Shown here piece after piece: positions 34,091-41,838 of a stretch of 64,000 bases of DNA. The number at the start of each line of letters is the position of its first letter. The first letter of the stretch is position 1. The position numbers and the translations under genes are program-made. The notes below the pieces were generated by a model. The model had not been told where the DNA came from. It ran no database searches and saw nothing but the letters and a program-made list of their open reading frames with translations. The DNA is from Actinacidiphila oryziradicis (GTDB lineage: Bacteria > Actinomycetota > Actinomycetes > Streptomycetales > Streptomycetaceae), in assembly GCF_005047355.1 (NCBI RefSeq), contig NZ_SUMC01000010.1:1-64000 (forward strand). The letters are read 5' to 3'.

Positions 34091-34118
34091 GTGAGCGGTA
34101 GCGGTCGGTGCCGCTCAC
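34091..34118. terminator. Hairpin between convergent genes
   Basis: GTGAGCGG and CCGCTCAC arms (8 bp, 12-nt loop); the right arm overlaps the last codons of the SseB-like gene. Confidence 0.5.
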
Positions 34119-34456
34119 CGGAGCGCTTCGGCCAGGAAGAACAGCGGCTGTGGGCTGCCCACATCGACGGCAACCCCGGCCGGACCGTCGATCGCGGGCA
34201 ACGCGACATCGAGCAGCCGCGCGCCGAGCACGGCCGCGTACTCTCCGTCGGAATCACCGTGCGCCAGCGCGAAGCGGGCCAGCGAGGCCTCGTCGGAGAA
34301 GGCGTACAGCCAGCGGACTCCGCCCAGCTCGGCGGAGTGCAACCCGCCCTGGGCATCGAGGGGGACCAGGACCGCTGTCCGGCGGAACTCGCCGACCAGC
34401 GCGGCCGGATGGGCTTGTGGTGCGTGTATCGCCGCGATCTCGTGTCCCAGATGCAC
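34115..34456 (-). CDS. SseB-like hypothetical protein
   Basis: 113 aa from GTG 34456 (GAGGAG 9 nt upstream); a TTG at 34480 is an alternative. The pattern FRRTAVLVPLDAQGGLHSAELGGVRWLYAFSDEASLARFA followed by a hydrophobic segment with DVALPAIDGPAGVAVDVGS matches the N-terminal SseB-type domain found in many Streptomyces proteins near DUF2637 or type VII-like loci. The function is unknown. Confidence 0.6.
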   Translation of the reverse strand: MHLGHEIAAIHAPQAHPAALVGEFRRTAVLVPLDAQGGLHSAELGGVRWLYAFSDEASLARFALAHGDSDGEYAAVLGARLLDVALPAIDGPAGVAVDVGSPQPLFFLAEALR

Positions 34457-34539
34457 TGCGCTTGCTCCTCGCCGTAACAATGCCTGAGCGGCGAAACGAT
34501 ACCGGCAACGAGCGTCGGGCCGTGCCCAGGTGCTTACGC

Positions 34540-34586
34540 CAAGTGCCCCTGGCCGACCGCAGACGCGGGCCGGACAGGGGCACTTG
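34540..34586. terminator. Terminator after the DUF2637 gene
   Basis: Perfect 12-bp arms, CAAGTGCCCCTG and its complement, with an inner GGCC/GGCC pairing. Confidence 0.8.
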
Positions 34587-34611
34587 ACGTGGTGAACGGT
34601 TTCTGCGGCGG

Positions 34612-35682
34612 TCAGCCGTACTGGCGCTCGAGGTCTGCGAGCTTGCGCTCCAGGGAGTCGAGCTTGGGGATCGTCAGTGTGTCGTCCTCGGCGGTGAGGT
34701 CGATGGTGGTGCGGGCGGGCTCGGCGATGGATTCACCGCGTGCCGGCTGAAGTGCCGGACGGGAGCGCGCGGGCAGTTCGGCCGGTTCGGAAAGCGTCGA
34801 AGGCGCTATAGCAGGCTCCGTAGCGCCCTGGCCTCCTGAGGGCGAGCCGCCGGGCAGCTCGACCTGCCGACCGCCGCCGCCACCGCGGTTCCAGACGCGG
34901 TGGGACCGGTTGATGGCCTTGATACGGGCGCGGTCCAGACGTTCCTGGTCGCGGCGCCGCTGGACGTGCTGCTCCTTCTGGCGCTTGTCCTCGCGGACTT
35001 CCTCGACGGCCTCGTCGAGGCTGCGTACGTTCTCGAGGAGCATGAGCGACCAGGCGCTGTACGTCTCGCGGGGGGCGCGGATCCAGCGGACCATGCGGAT
35101 CTGGGGCAGCGGGCGCGGGACGAGGCCCTGCTCGCGGAGGGCGGCCCGGCGGGTCTGCTTAAGGGCTCGGTCGAAGAGGACGGCGGCGGAGAGGGACATG
35201 CCGGCGAAGAACTCGGCGGCGCCCGCGTGGCCGCCACCGCGCGGTGCGTGGACCCAGTTGAACCAGGCCGAGGCGCTCGCGAAGAGCCAGACCAGGAGGC
35301 GGGAGCCGAGGGCGGCGTCGCCGTGGCTGGCCTCGCGGACGGCGAGGACGGAGCAGAACATTGCGGCGCCGTCGAGGCCGAAGGGGACCAGGTACTCCCA
35401 GCCGCCGCTGAGGCTCAGGTTCTCCTGGCCAAAGCCGACAAGGCCGTGGAAGGAGAGTGCTGCGGCCACTCCTGCGCAGCAGAAGAGCAGGACGTAGGAG
35501 GCACTCGCGTATACGGCCTCCTTCCGGCGCCGATGCTCCTCGGAACGCTCCCAGGAGTCGCCCTGGGTGTTCGCGGTGTCGCGCGCCTTCCGATTGCGCA
35601 TGAAGACCGCAGCGGCGGCGAGGACCGCAAGGCCTACGGCGCCCGAGAGCGTCCAGTCCAGCGATATATCCGTAAGTCTCAT
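34612..35682 (-). CDS. DUF2637 membrane protein
   Basis: 356 aa from ATG 35682; the frame is open to 35862 but the added residues look non-native. One N-terminal membrane helix (WTLSGAVGLAVLAAAAVFM), then the DUF2637 block with three more helices (SASYVLLFCCAGVAAALSFHGLVGFG; LVPFGLDGAAMFCSVLAVREA; LVWLFASASAWFNWVHA), and a cytoplasmic tail with a strongly charged, coiled-coil-like part (EAVEEVREDKRQKEQHVQRR), a Pro/Ser-rich stretch and a final coil (LERKLADLERQYG). DUF2637 proteins occur on Streptomyces plasmids (Spd-like) and chromosomes; the function is not known. Confidence 0.88.
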   Translation of the reverse strand: MRLTDISLDWTLSGAVGLAVLAAAAVFMRNRKARDTANTQGDSWERSEEHRRRKEAVYASASYVLLFCCAGVAAALSFHGLVGFGQENLSLSGGWEYLVPFGLDGAAMFCSVLAVREASHGDAALGSRLLVWLFASASAWFNWVHAPRGGGHAGAAEFFAGMSLSAAVLFDRALKQTRRAALREQGLVPRPLPQIRMVRWIRAPRETYSAWSLMLLENVRSLDEAVEEVREDKRQKEQHVQRRRDQERLDRARIKAINRSHRVWNRGGGGGRQVELPGGSPSGGQGATEPAIAPSTLSEPAELPARSRPALQPARGESIAEPARTTIDLTAEDDTLTIPKLDSLERKLADLERQYG

Positions 35683-35889
35683 GTGTATGGGATTCCTAGC
35701 GTCGCTTACCGTCGCGCTCAGGCCGCGAGACGGCCGTACGGGCGACATCTTGGCGAACGACTCGTCCGCGTGAAGCCTTTTCCGGACAAGAGAACGCCAA
35801 CGAAGGGGTGGCGTGGGGCGTGGCGGACAGAATACTCGAACTGAGGCATGAGAATAGGACACTTGCCCTACGGATGTGACGCCGGGTCC

Positions 35890-36696
35890 TCAACGGGTCG
35901 CCGCGAGGCGTCCGATGCGCTCCGCTTCGGACGTACGAGGGCAGGTCGGGCACGTCTCCGCCGGGCGCAGAGTGTAGGAGAAACAGCACGAAATCCGGTC
36001 CCGGGTGGGGACCGTTCCGTCAGGCGTGCCCGGTGCGCCGAGGGTGCGGAAGTCCGCGGCGCCGGCGTAGGGGGCGGTGGATCCCGGGAGCAGCGCGCCC
36101 AGTTCGGCGACCGCGCGGTCCTCCTCGCCCAGCAGTACGCCGATCCGCCAGAGACTCTCGGTGACCTCGTCGGTGGCCATGCCCCACATCGCACGCCGGC
36201 CGCGGCGCATCCTGGGGCGGAAGCCGTCCAGTACGGGCGCCAGGTGCTCGGCCACGGCGGCACGGAGTTCGGCGCGGAGCTCTTCCGTGTCCGGCACGAC
36301 GCGCGCGCCGGGCAGCGCCGACGCGGGGTCCTCCGGCAGGCAGGCGAAGCCGCGCGGACGGACCGTCAGCCGGCCGGTGGCGCGGTGGAACGACACATCG
36401 GCGACGGGGAGCCGAGGCACCCTGCGGTGCAGGAACCAGGGGACGGTGAACAGCAGGCATACCGGCCAGGCGTGGCGGTGCAGGCCGAAGCCGGCGACGA
36501 CGTCCGGTCGGGCGGGGTCGCCGTAGTCGCGGAGCAGTTGCTCCTCGTCCCGGGCGAGGAAGGAGTCCAGCGCGGGACCGCCGGCGGCGAGCTCGTACGC
36601 GGCGGTCCAGCCGTCGCCGCTGCGCGGTGCTTCCTCGGTGACCCGCAGGGCCGGGAAGACCTCGGTGAGGCGGGCGTATGCGGCGGCAAGGGGCAT
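35890..36696 (-). CDS. FhuF-like (2Fe-2S) ferric-siderophore reductase
   Basis: 268 aa from ATG 36696. The C-terminal motif CCFSYTLRPAETCPTC fits C-C-x10-C-x2-C, the ligand pattern of FhuF-type [2Fe-2S] proteins that release iron from siderophores in the cytoplasm. The upstream half contains the usual HAWPVCLLFTVPWFLHRRVP region. No other siderophore genes are near. An IdeR/DmdR-like iron box lies 50-64 bp upstream. RBS is weak. Confidence 0.88.
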   Translation of the reverse strand: MPLAAAYARLTEVFPALRVTEEAPRSGDGWTAAYELAAGGPALDSFLARDEEQLLRDYGDPARPDVVAGFGLHRHAWPVCLLFTVPWFLHRRVPRLPVADVSFHRATGRLTVRPRGFACLPEDPASALPGARVVPDTEELRAELRAAVAEHLAPVLDGFRPRMRRGRRAMWGMATDEVTESLWRIGVLLGEEDRAVAELGALLPGSTAPYAGAADFRTLGAPGTPDGTVPTRDRISCCFSYTLRPAETCPTCPRTSEAERIGRLAATR

Positions 36697-36745
36697 GGCG
36701 AGCCATCCAGACGGAGATCCGGGAGGACCCAAGGGAGACCTAGGG

Positions 36746-36760
36746 AGGTTAGCCTTGCCT
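36746..36760. promoter_or_regulatory. Iron box (DmdR/IdeR site)
   Basis: AGGTTAGCCTTGCCT matches 12 of 15 positions of the iron-box core AGGTTAGGCTAACCT, placed just upstream of the FhuF-like gene. Iron-repressed expression is inferred. Confidence 0.6.
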
Positions 36761-36893
36761 TGCCCGTAAAGATCGAGGTTTAACTTCTCGGCGCTACTCC
36801 ATGAGAGTGTTCCAATAGAGATTGGCGCGGTGGGGGGAGCAGGAAGCGCGCTACGACTAGTCCGACTCGTTGTCGCGCCTTGAAGGAGCCCCA

Positions 36894-37679
36894 GTGGAGC
36901 ACGCCCCCCGCGCCGCCGTGCGGATCCCCGCGCCGGGGCGTGCCGAGCAGGTGCGCGGCGCGCACCCGGAACACGCCGAGCCCTCCGCGCCCGCGGCGCT
37001 GCCCCCGCCCCGGCGGATGCCCGAGCGGCACTCCGTGCGCGACCAGGTGCTGCGGGCGCTGCGCAGCGCCCTGGTCAGTGGCGAACTGGAGCCCGGGGGC
37101 GTCTACTCGGCGCCGGTGCTCGCGGAGCGCTTCGGGGTGTCGGCCACGCCCGTGCGGGAAGCGATGCAGCTGCTTGCGCGCGAAGGCGCGGTCCAGGCGA
37201 TGCCCAATCGCGGCTTCCGTGTCGCGGAGCGCAGCCCGCGGGATTTCGCGGAGCTCGCGGAGGTGCGGGCGATGATCGAAGTGCCGGTCGTCCTCCGGCT
37301 GGCCCGTACGGTGCCCGCTGAGCGGTGGGAGGCGCTACGACCGCTTGCGGAGGCGGCGGTCGCGACTGCCGCCCTCGGTGACCGGGCGGCCTACGCCGAG
37401 GCCGATCGCGCGTTCCACCGCGCCTTGCTGGAGCTCGCCGGGAACCGGCAGCTCGCCACTGTCGCCGATGAGCTGCACCGGCGGGCCCAGTGGCCGTCCG
37501 CTGCCGCCCCCGGATCCGCTTCCGGGCTTGGCCGCCGTGGCCGTACGGGTGGTGTCTCGGCGGAATTGCTCGCCGACGCCCAGGAGCACGCGGCGCTCCT
37601 GGAAGCGCTGGCCCAGGGTGACCTCTGCACGGTCGAGGCGCTCATCCGCGCACACGTCGCCGGCCCCGCCCGCGGCTAG
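36894..37679 (+). CDS. GntR/FadR-family regulator
   Basis: 261 aa from GTG 36894 (GAAGGAG 6 nt upstream). A Pro/Ala-rich N-terminal extension of about 40 residues is followed by the winged HTH (RDQVLRALRSALVSGELEPGGVYSAPVLAERFGVSATPVREAMQLLAREGAVQ) and an FCD ligand-binding domain (about 125-255; metal-site-like ADRAFHRALLELAGN and DAQEHAALLEAL). Target unknown; it is divergent from the FhuF gene, but iron control there is better explained by the iron box. Confidence 0.9.
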   Translation: MEHAPRAAVRIPAPGRAEQVRGAHPEHAEPSAPAALPPPRRMPERHSVRDQVLRALRSALVSGELEPGGVYSAPVLAERFGVSATPVREAMQLLAREGAVQAMPNRGFRVAERSPRDFAELAEVRAMIEVPVVLRLARTVPAERWEALRPLAEAAVATAALGDRAAYAEADRAFHRALLELAGNRQLATVADELHRRAQWPSAAAPGSASGLGRRGRTGGVSAELLADAQEHAALLEALAQGDLCTVEALIRAHVAGPARG

Positions 37680-37722
37680 GGCCTGCGGCGCGACCGCTGA
37701 CCACCGGCCCGGGGCGGAGGGC

Positions 37723-38439
37723 TCAGCGGACGGGGATGCCGCCGAGGAGGCGGGAGAGCCGCGCCGCTTCGGCGCGGAGCTGGGCGGCCTCGGGGCCGGA
37801 CTCGAGGGCGGCGAGGGCGAGGAGGGCGGGGGCGGTACCGACGAGGTAGCCCAGTTCCATCCGCAAGCGCAGCGATTCCGCGAAGCCGTGGCGGGCATCG
37901 GCGAGGTCGCCGTCCTGGGCGGCGAGATTGGCCAGGTGGTGCCAGGTGAACACGGTGAGGAGGGTGTCGCGGTGGGCGACGGCACCGGCATGGGCCCGGC
38001 GGTAGGCGGCGCGGGCGGCGATGGGGTTGTGGGCGAGCCGCTCGGCGAGGAGGCCGCGCCGGAAGTCCAGGAGGGGGCGCCCGGAGGCGCCGGGGGTGAG
38101 GAGGGCGGCGCTGCGGCTGAGCGCGGCCCGGGCCTCGTCGGCGCGGTCACGGACCGCGAAAAGAGTGGCGAGGTAGGCGAGGTGGCCGCGTTCACAGGCG
38201 GCTTCGCCGCGCTCGTTGTCCGTGGCGGCGAGGGCTTCCGCCGTACGGAGGGCGTCTTCGGCGTCGGCCCAGCCCTGACCCTCGTACATGCACCGTTCGA
38301 TGAGCAGCGCGGCACGCTGGAGCGCCGCGCCGGGGTACGGGGCCAGCAGTGCGACGGCCTCCGTCCAGCAGCCGCGGGCCCGCAGTCGCCAGACGTCGGG
38401 CGGAGCGCCCACCACGGCTGGATCCGTTGATTCCGACAT
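37723..38439 (-). CDS. TPR-like all-helical hypothetical protein
   Basis: 238 aa from ATG 38439; upstream frame to 38544 is doubtful. Almost entirely Ala/Leu/Arg-rich helices in a TPR-like register (WTEAVALLAPYPGAALQRAALLIERCMYEG; EAALRTAEALAATDNERGEAACERGHLAYLA; LANLAAQDGDLADARHGFAESLRLR), about five repeats. Similar stand-alone repeat proteins are common in Streptomyces without known function. It lies downstream of and in the same direction as the pucR-type gene, 134 bp on, possibly cotranscribed. Confidence 0.7.
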   Translation of the reverse strand: MSESTDPAVVGAPPDVWRLRARGCWTEAVALLAPYPGAALQRAALLIERCMYEGQGWADAEDALRTAEALAATDNERGEAACERGHLAYLATLFAVRDRADEARAALSRSAALLTPGASGRPLLDFRRGLLAERLAHNPIAARAAYRRAHAGAVAHRDTLLTVFTWHHLANLAAQDGDLADARHGFAESLRLRMELGYLVGTAPALLALAALESGPEAAQLRAEAARLSRLLGGIPVR

Positions 38440-38573
38440 GGCGGTATCCGCCACATGCCCTCCCGGAGCGCGTCGTTGAGCTGGAAGACATCGTTGGCGG
38501 AAGTCCAGCACGCCGAGGGGTCCCACGCCAAGGGGTGTGCACACGGCAAGACGCCGAATGCGCCAACTGATCC

Positions 38574-40208
38574 TCAGCTCATCCTCAGGGCGAGGAAAAA
38601 ATCCAGCTTGTCCTCCAGCCGGGACAGATCACGACCGGTGAGCTGCTCGATGCGCCCGACGCGGTAGCGGAGCGTGTTGACGTGCACGTGCAGCCGGGTG
38701 GCGCAGCGGGTCCAGGAGCCGTCGCATTCGAGGAAGGCCTCAAGTGTGGGGATGAGCTCGGCCCGGTGCCGTCGGTCGTAGGCGCGCAGCGGGTCGAGGA
38801 GCCGGGCGGTGAAGGCGCGGCGTACGTCGTCGGGGACAAAGGGCAGGAGCAGGACGTGGGAGGCGAGCTCCTCGTGCCCGGAGACGCAGACCAGGCCGCT
38901 TCGGGCGGCGGCGACGCGGCGCGCGTGACGGGCCTCTTCGAGCGCGCCGCGCAGGCCGTCGGCGGAGTGGACGGTGGCGCTGACACCGATGGTGAGGCGG
39001 CCGTCGTCGGCGAGGCCGCGGGTGAGGGGGGCGCGGAGGGTGGCGAGGAGGCTGTCGGCGTGCAGTTCGGAGGAGTCGGAGTGATCGAGGGAGGGCGCGG
39101 GGGAGAGGGGGACCAGGGCCACCGCCTCGTCCCCGGAGTGGGCGACGGCGACGCGGTCGGTCGGGTCGACCAGCGATTCCTCCAGGAGGGCCTGGGCCAC
39201 CGGCCCGCCGGGCACATCGCCGCCCGCCCAGTCGACCCGGGCGACCACGACCTGCCAGTGCGGCGCGGTGCCGAGCCCCGGCACCAGCACCGGCGCGGCG
39301 GCCCGGAGCCTGGCGGCGACCTCGGCCGGGGGCGCGCCGGCCTGCACCAGTTCCAGGACCTCCTGTGCGAGCGCGCGGCGTACCGTAAGCGCGGCATCGC
39401 GGCGGCCCCGCTCGGCGGCGATCAGCTGGGTGACGCCTTGCAGCAGGTCCAGCCGTTCGCCGGGCCAGTCCCCGGCGTCGGCCTCGACGGCGAGGAACCA
39501 GTCCGCGAGCAGGGACGTACGGATGTCCTCCGAGCCGTCGCCGCTGCGGATCGGGAAGAGCGAGTACGTACGGCCGCCGGTGAGGGTCCGGTGCGGCGCG
39601 GGACGGGCGGTACGCGAGGCGGCCAGGTGCTCGCCGGCCAGCTCGGTACCGGTGCCGGCCGGCAGCGGATGCCCGGACGCCCCGGCGATCTCGCGGCCGG
39701 TGGTGGACAGCACCCATGCCCGCAGGTCCAGGTCGGAGCCGAGCAGGTCCAGTACGCCGTCCGGCCCGCCGCCGGCCGGCCCGGAGGACATCAGCCGCCG
39801 CTGGCGGTCCACCACTGCCGCCAGGTCCCCGGCCCGTTCGCCTGAGACCTGCCGTACGACATGCTCGGTGATCGACGCGAACCCGACGTCCACGGAGACG
39901 GCGAAGAGCGGCAGCCGGTGCCGGGCGCAGGCCAGCACCAGGTCCTCCGGGATGTTGCCGAGGGCGGCCTCGCCGGCCGCGAGCCCGGCGACTCCGGCAC
40001 CGGTCAGGAGCCGTACAAAGGTCTCGGAGTCCTGGGGGCCGTGCCACCAGGCCAGCTCGGTGAGGACGAGCTCGCCGCCCGAGAGATAGCGGCTGGGGTC
40101 GCGCAGCGCGGTGGTCATCACCCCGCGGACCGTACGGTCCAGTTCGTCCTCGCCGCCGAGCAGCCGCAGGCCGAGCCCATCGGTGTCCAGCAGTGTGCGC
40201 AGCCGCAT
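38574..40208 (-). CDS. PucR-family regulator of purine catabolism
   Basis: 544 aa. PucR-type N-terminal sensing domain (about 1-130: RVRGVMTTALRDPSRYLSGGELVLTELAWW), a central GGDEF-like CdaR segment (about 280-440), and the C-terminal PucR HTH (about 480-540: TLEAFLECDGSWTRCATRLHVHVNTLRYRVGRIEQLTGRDLSRLEDK). Divergent from the xanthine dehydrogenase operon, which it very probably controls in response to purine availability. Start ATG 40208 fits the family's N-terminus. Confidence 0.93.
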   Translation of the reverse strand: MRLRTLLDTDGLGLRLLGGEDELDRTVRGVMTTALRDPSRYLSGGELVLTELAWWHGPQDSETFVRLLTGAGVAGLAAGEAALGNIPEDLVLACARHRLPLFAVSVDVGFASITEHVVRQVSGERAGDLAAVVDRQRRLMSSGPAGGGPDGVLDLLGSDLDLRAWVLSTTGREIAGASGHPLPAGTGTELAGEHLAASRTARPAPHRTLTGGRTYSLFPIRSGDGSEDIRTSLLADWFLAVEADAGDWPGERLDLLQGVTQLIAAERGRRDAALTVRRALAQEVLELVQAGAPPAEVAARLRAAAPVLVPGLGTAPHWQVVVARVDWAGGDVPGGPVAQALLEESLVDPTDRVAVAHSGDEAVALVPLSPAPSLDHSDSSELHADSLLATLRAPLTRGLADDGRLTIGVSATVHSADGLRGALEEARHARRVAAARSGLVCVSGHEELASHVLLLPFVPDDVRRAFTARLLDPLRAYDRRHRAELIPTLEAFLECDGSWTRCATRLHVHVNTLRYRVGRIEQLTGRDLSRLEDKLDFFLALRMS

Positions 40209-40463
40209 CGTCGTCGCCCTGTCTCGAACGGGTTCTGGTGCAAGGGCTACCAGGGTCGCGTCCGCTTCGTTCCATCGGTATTGCGGCAGGAATGCCTTGA
40301 GGTTTCGTATCCCGGCCTTTTAGAGGAATCTACAAGACAGTGGTGCTGGCCAGCCAAGTGCTTCATGGGATCGGTGACTGCACCGGATCGGCCACCGTCC
40401 GGTGTACTGAATTTGGATCGCGTCAACTGGGCATGAACGGTAGATAAGAGAGAGCAGCCACTG

Positions 40464-41351
40464 ATGGACTTTTTGCGTCCCGCCGGCTGGGAGGAGGCCC
40501 TCGCCGCCAAGGCGGAGCACCCCTCGGCCGTCCCCATCGCGGGTGGCACCGATGTGATGGTCGAGCTGAACTTCGACCACCGCCGCCCCGCGTACCTCAT
40601 GGACCTCACCCGCATTCGCGAACTGCGCGAGTGGGAGGCCGGGGAAGGGCTGGTCCGGCTGGGCGCCTGCGTACCGTACACGCGGATCATCGACGAGCTC
40701 TCACAGCCGCTGCCCGGGCTGGCGCTCGCCGCGCGCACCGTCGGCTCCCCGCAGATCCGCAACCGGGGCAGCGTCGGCGGCAATCTCGGCGCCGCCTCAC
40801 CGGCAGGCGACTCGCACCCGCCGCTGCTCGCGGCCGGGGCCGAGATCGAGGTCGAGTCGGCGGCGCGCGGCACCCGCCGCATCCCGGTCGACGACTTCTA
40901 CGTAGGGGTGAAGCGCAACGCCCTGGCCGAGGACGAGCTGATCCGCTCCGTGATCATCGAGGCCGCCGACGGCCCCCAGCAGTTCTCCAAGGTCGGCACC
41001 CGCAATGCCATGGTGATCGCCGTCTGCGCCTTCGGGCTCGCCCTGCACCCGGAGAGCCGGACCGTGGGCACCGGCATCGGCTCCGCCGCGCCGACCCCGC
41101 GCCGCGCCACCGAGGCCGAGGCGTTTATCGCCGCCGAGCTGGACGCCAGCGGCCTGTGGGAACGTCCGAAGCCGATCCCGGCAGCGGTCGCCGACCGGTT
41201 CGCAGAGCTGGTCTCGGCGGCGGCCTCGCCGATCGACGACGTACGGGGCTCCGCCGACTACCGCCGCCATGCCCTGAAGGTGATGGCCCGCCGGACCCTG
41301 ACCTGGACCTGGACCGAATACTTCAGCAGCAGGAGCAACCGATGCGCGTGA
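40464..41351 (+). CDS. Xanthine dehydrogenase FAD-binding subunit
   Basis: 295 aa. Molybdopterin dehydrogenase FAD domain: MDFLRPAGWEEALA, PIAGGTDVMVELNF (FAD pyrophosphate site, about 33-40), GSPQIRNRGSVGGNLGAASPAGD (about 94-116) and the CO dehydrogenase flavoprotein C-terminal domain. Transfers electrons from the 2Fe-2S subunit to NAD+. GAGAGAGC lies upstream of ATG 40464. It overlaps the next gene by 10 bp, so the subunits are translationally coupled. Confidence 0.93.
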   Translation: MDFLRPAGWEEALAAKAEHPSAVPIAGGTDVMVELNFDHRRPAYLMDLTRIRELREWEAGEGLVRLGACVPYTRIIDELSQPLPGLALAARTVGSPQIRNRGSVGGNLGAASPAGDSHPPLLAAGAEIEVESAARGTRRIPVDDFYVGVKRNALAEDELIRSVIIEAADGPQQFSKVGTRNAMVIAVCAFGLALHPESRTVGTGIGSAAPTPRRATEAEAFIAAELDASGLWERPKPIPAAVADRFAELVSAAASPIDDVRGSADYRRHALKVMARRTLTWTWTEYFSSRSNRCA

Positions 41352-41833
41352 CGTTCACCGTCAACGGCCGCGAGGTCGAGGCCGACGACGTATGGGAGGG
41401 CGAGAGCCTGCTCTACGTCCTGCGCGAGCGCCTCGGGCTGCCAGGCTCGAAGAACGCCTGTGAGCAGGGCGAATGCGGCTCCTGCACGGTCCGGCTCGAC
41501 AGGGTGCCGGTGTGCGCCTGCCTGGTCGCGGCGGGTCAGGCGCAGGGCCGTGAGGTGGAGACGGTGGAAGGGCTGGGCGAGGGGGATCAGCTCGGCGACG
41601 TACAGCAGGCGTTCCTGGAGGCGGGCGCCGTTCAGTGCGGCTTCTGCACCCCGGGGCTGCTGGTCGCCGCCGACGAGCTGCTGGAGCGCAACGTCCGGCC
41701 GACCGACGCCGACATCCGTGAGGCGCTGTCGGGCAACCTGTGCCGCTGCACGGGCTACGAGAAGATCCTCGACGCCGTCCGGCTCGCCGCAGCCCGCCGC
41801 GACGGGACACGCGACGAGACGAAGGTGGGCTGA
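41342..41833 (+). CDS. Xanthine dehydrogenase [2Fe-2S] subunit
   Basis: 163 aa. Plant-type ferredoxin cluster CxxxxCGxC...C (GSKNACEQGECGSCTVRLDRVPVCAC, about 34-59) and the all-helical second cluster (QCGFCTPG, about 100-107; GNLCRCTGYEKI, about 133-144). Passes electrons from the Mo site to FAD. Start ATG 41342 overlaps the previous gene. Confidence 0.94.
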   Translation: MRVTFTVNGREVEADDVWEGESLLYVLRERLGLPGSKNACEQGECGSCTVRLDRVPVCACLVAAGQAQGREVETVEGLGEGDQLGDVQQAFLEAGAVQCGFCTPGLLVAADELLERNVRPTDADIREALSGNLCRCTGYEKILDAVRLAAARRDGTRDETKVG

Positions 41834-41838
41834 GCGCC

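Noticed and set aside
41281..41330. Trp/Thr repeat-like TWTWTEYF at the end of the FAD subunit
   Set aside because: Short chance repeat within a conserved C-terminus; not a separate element.
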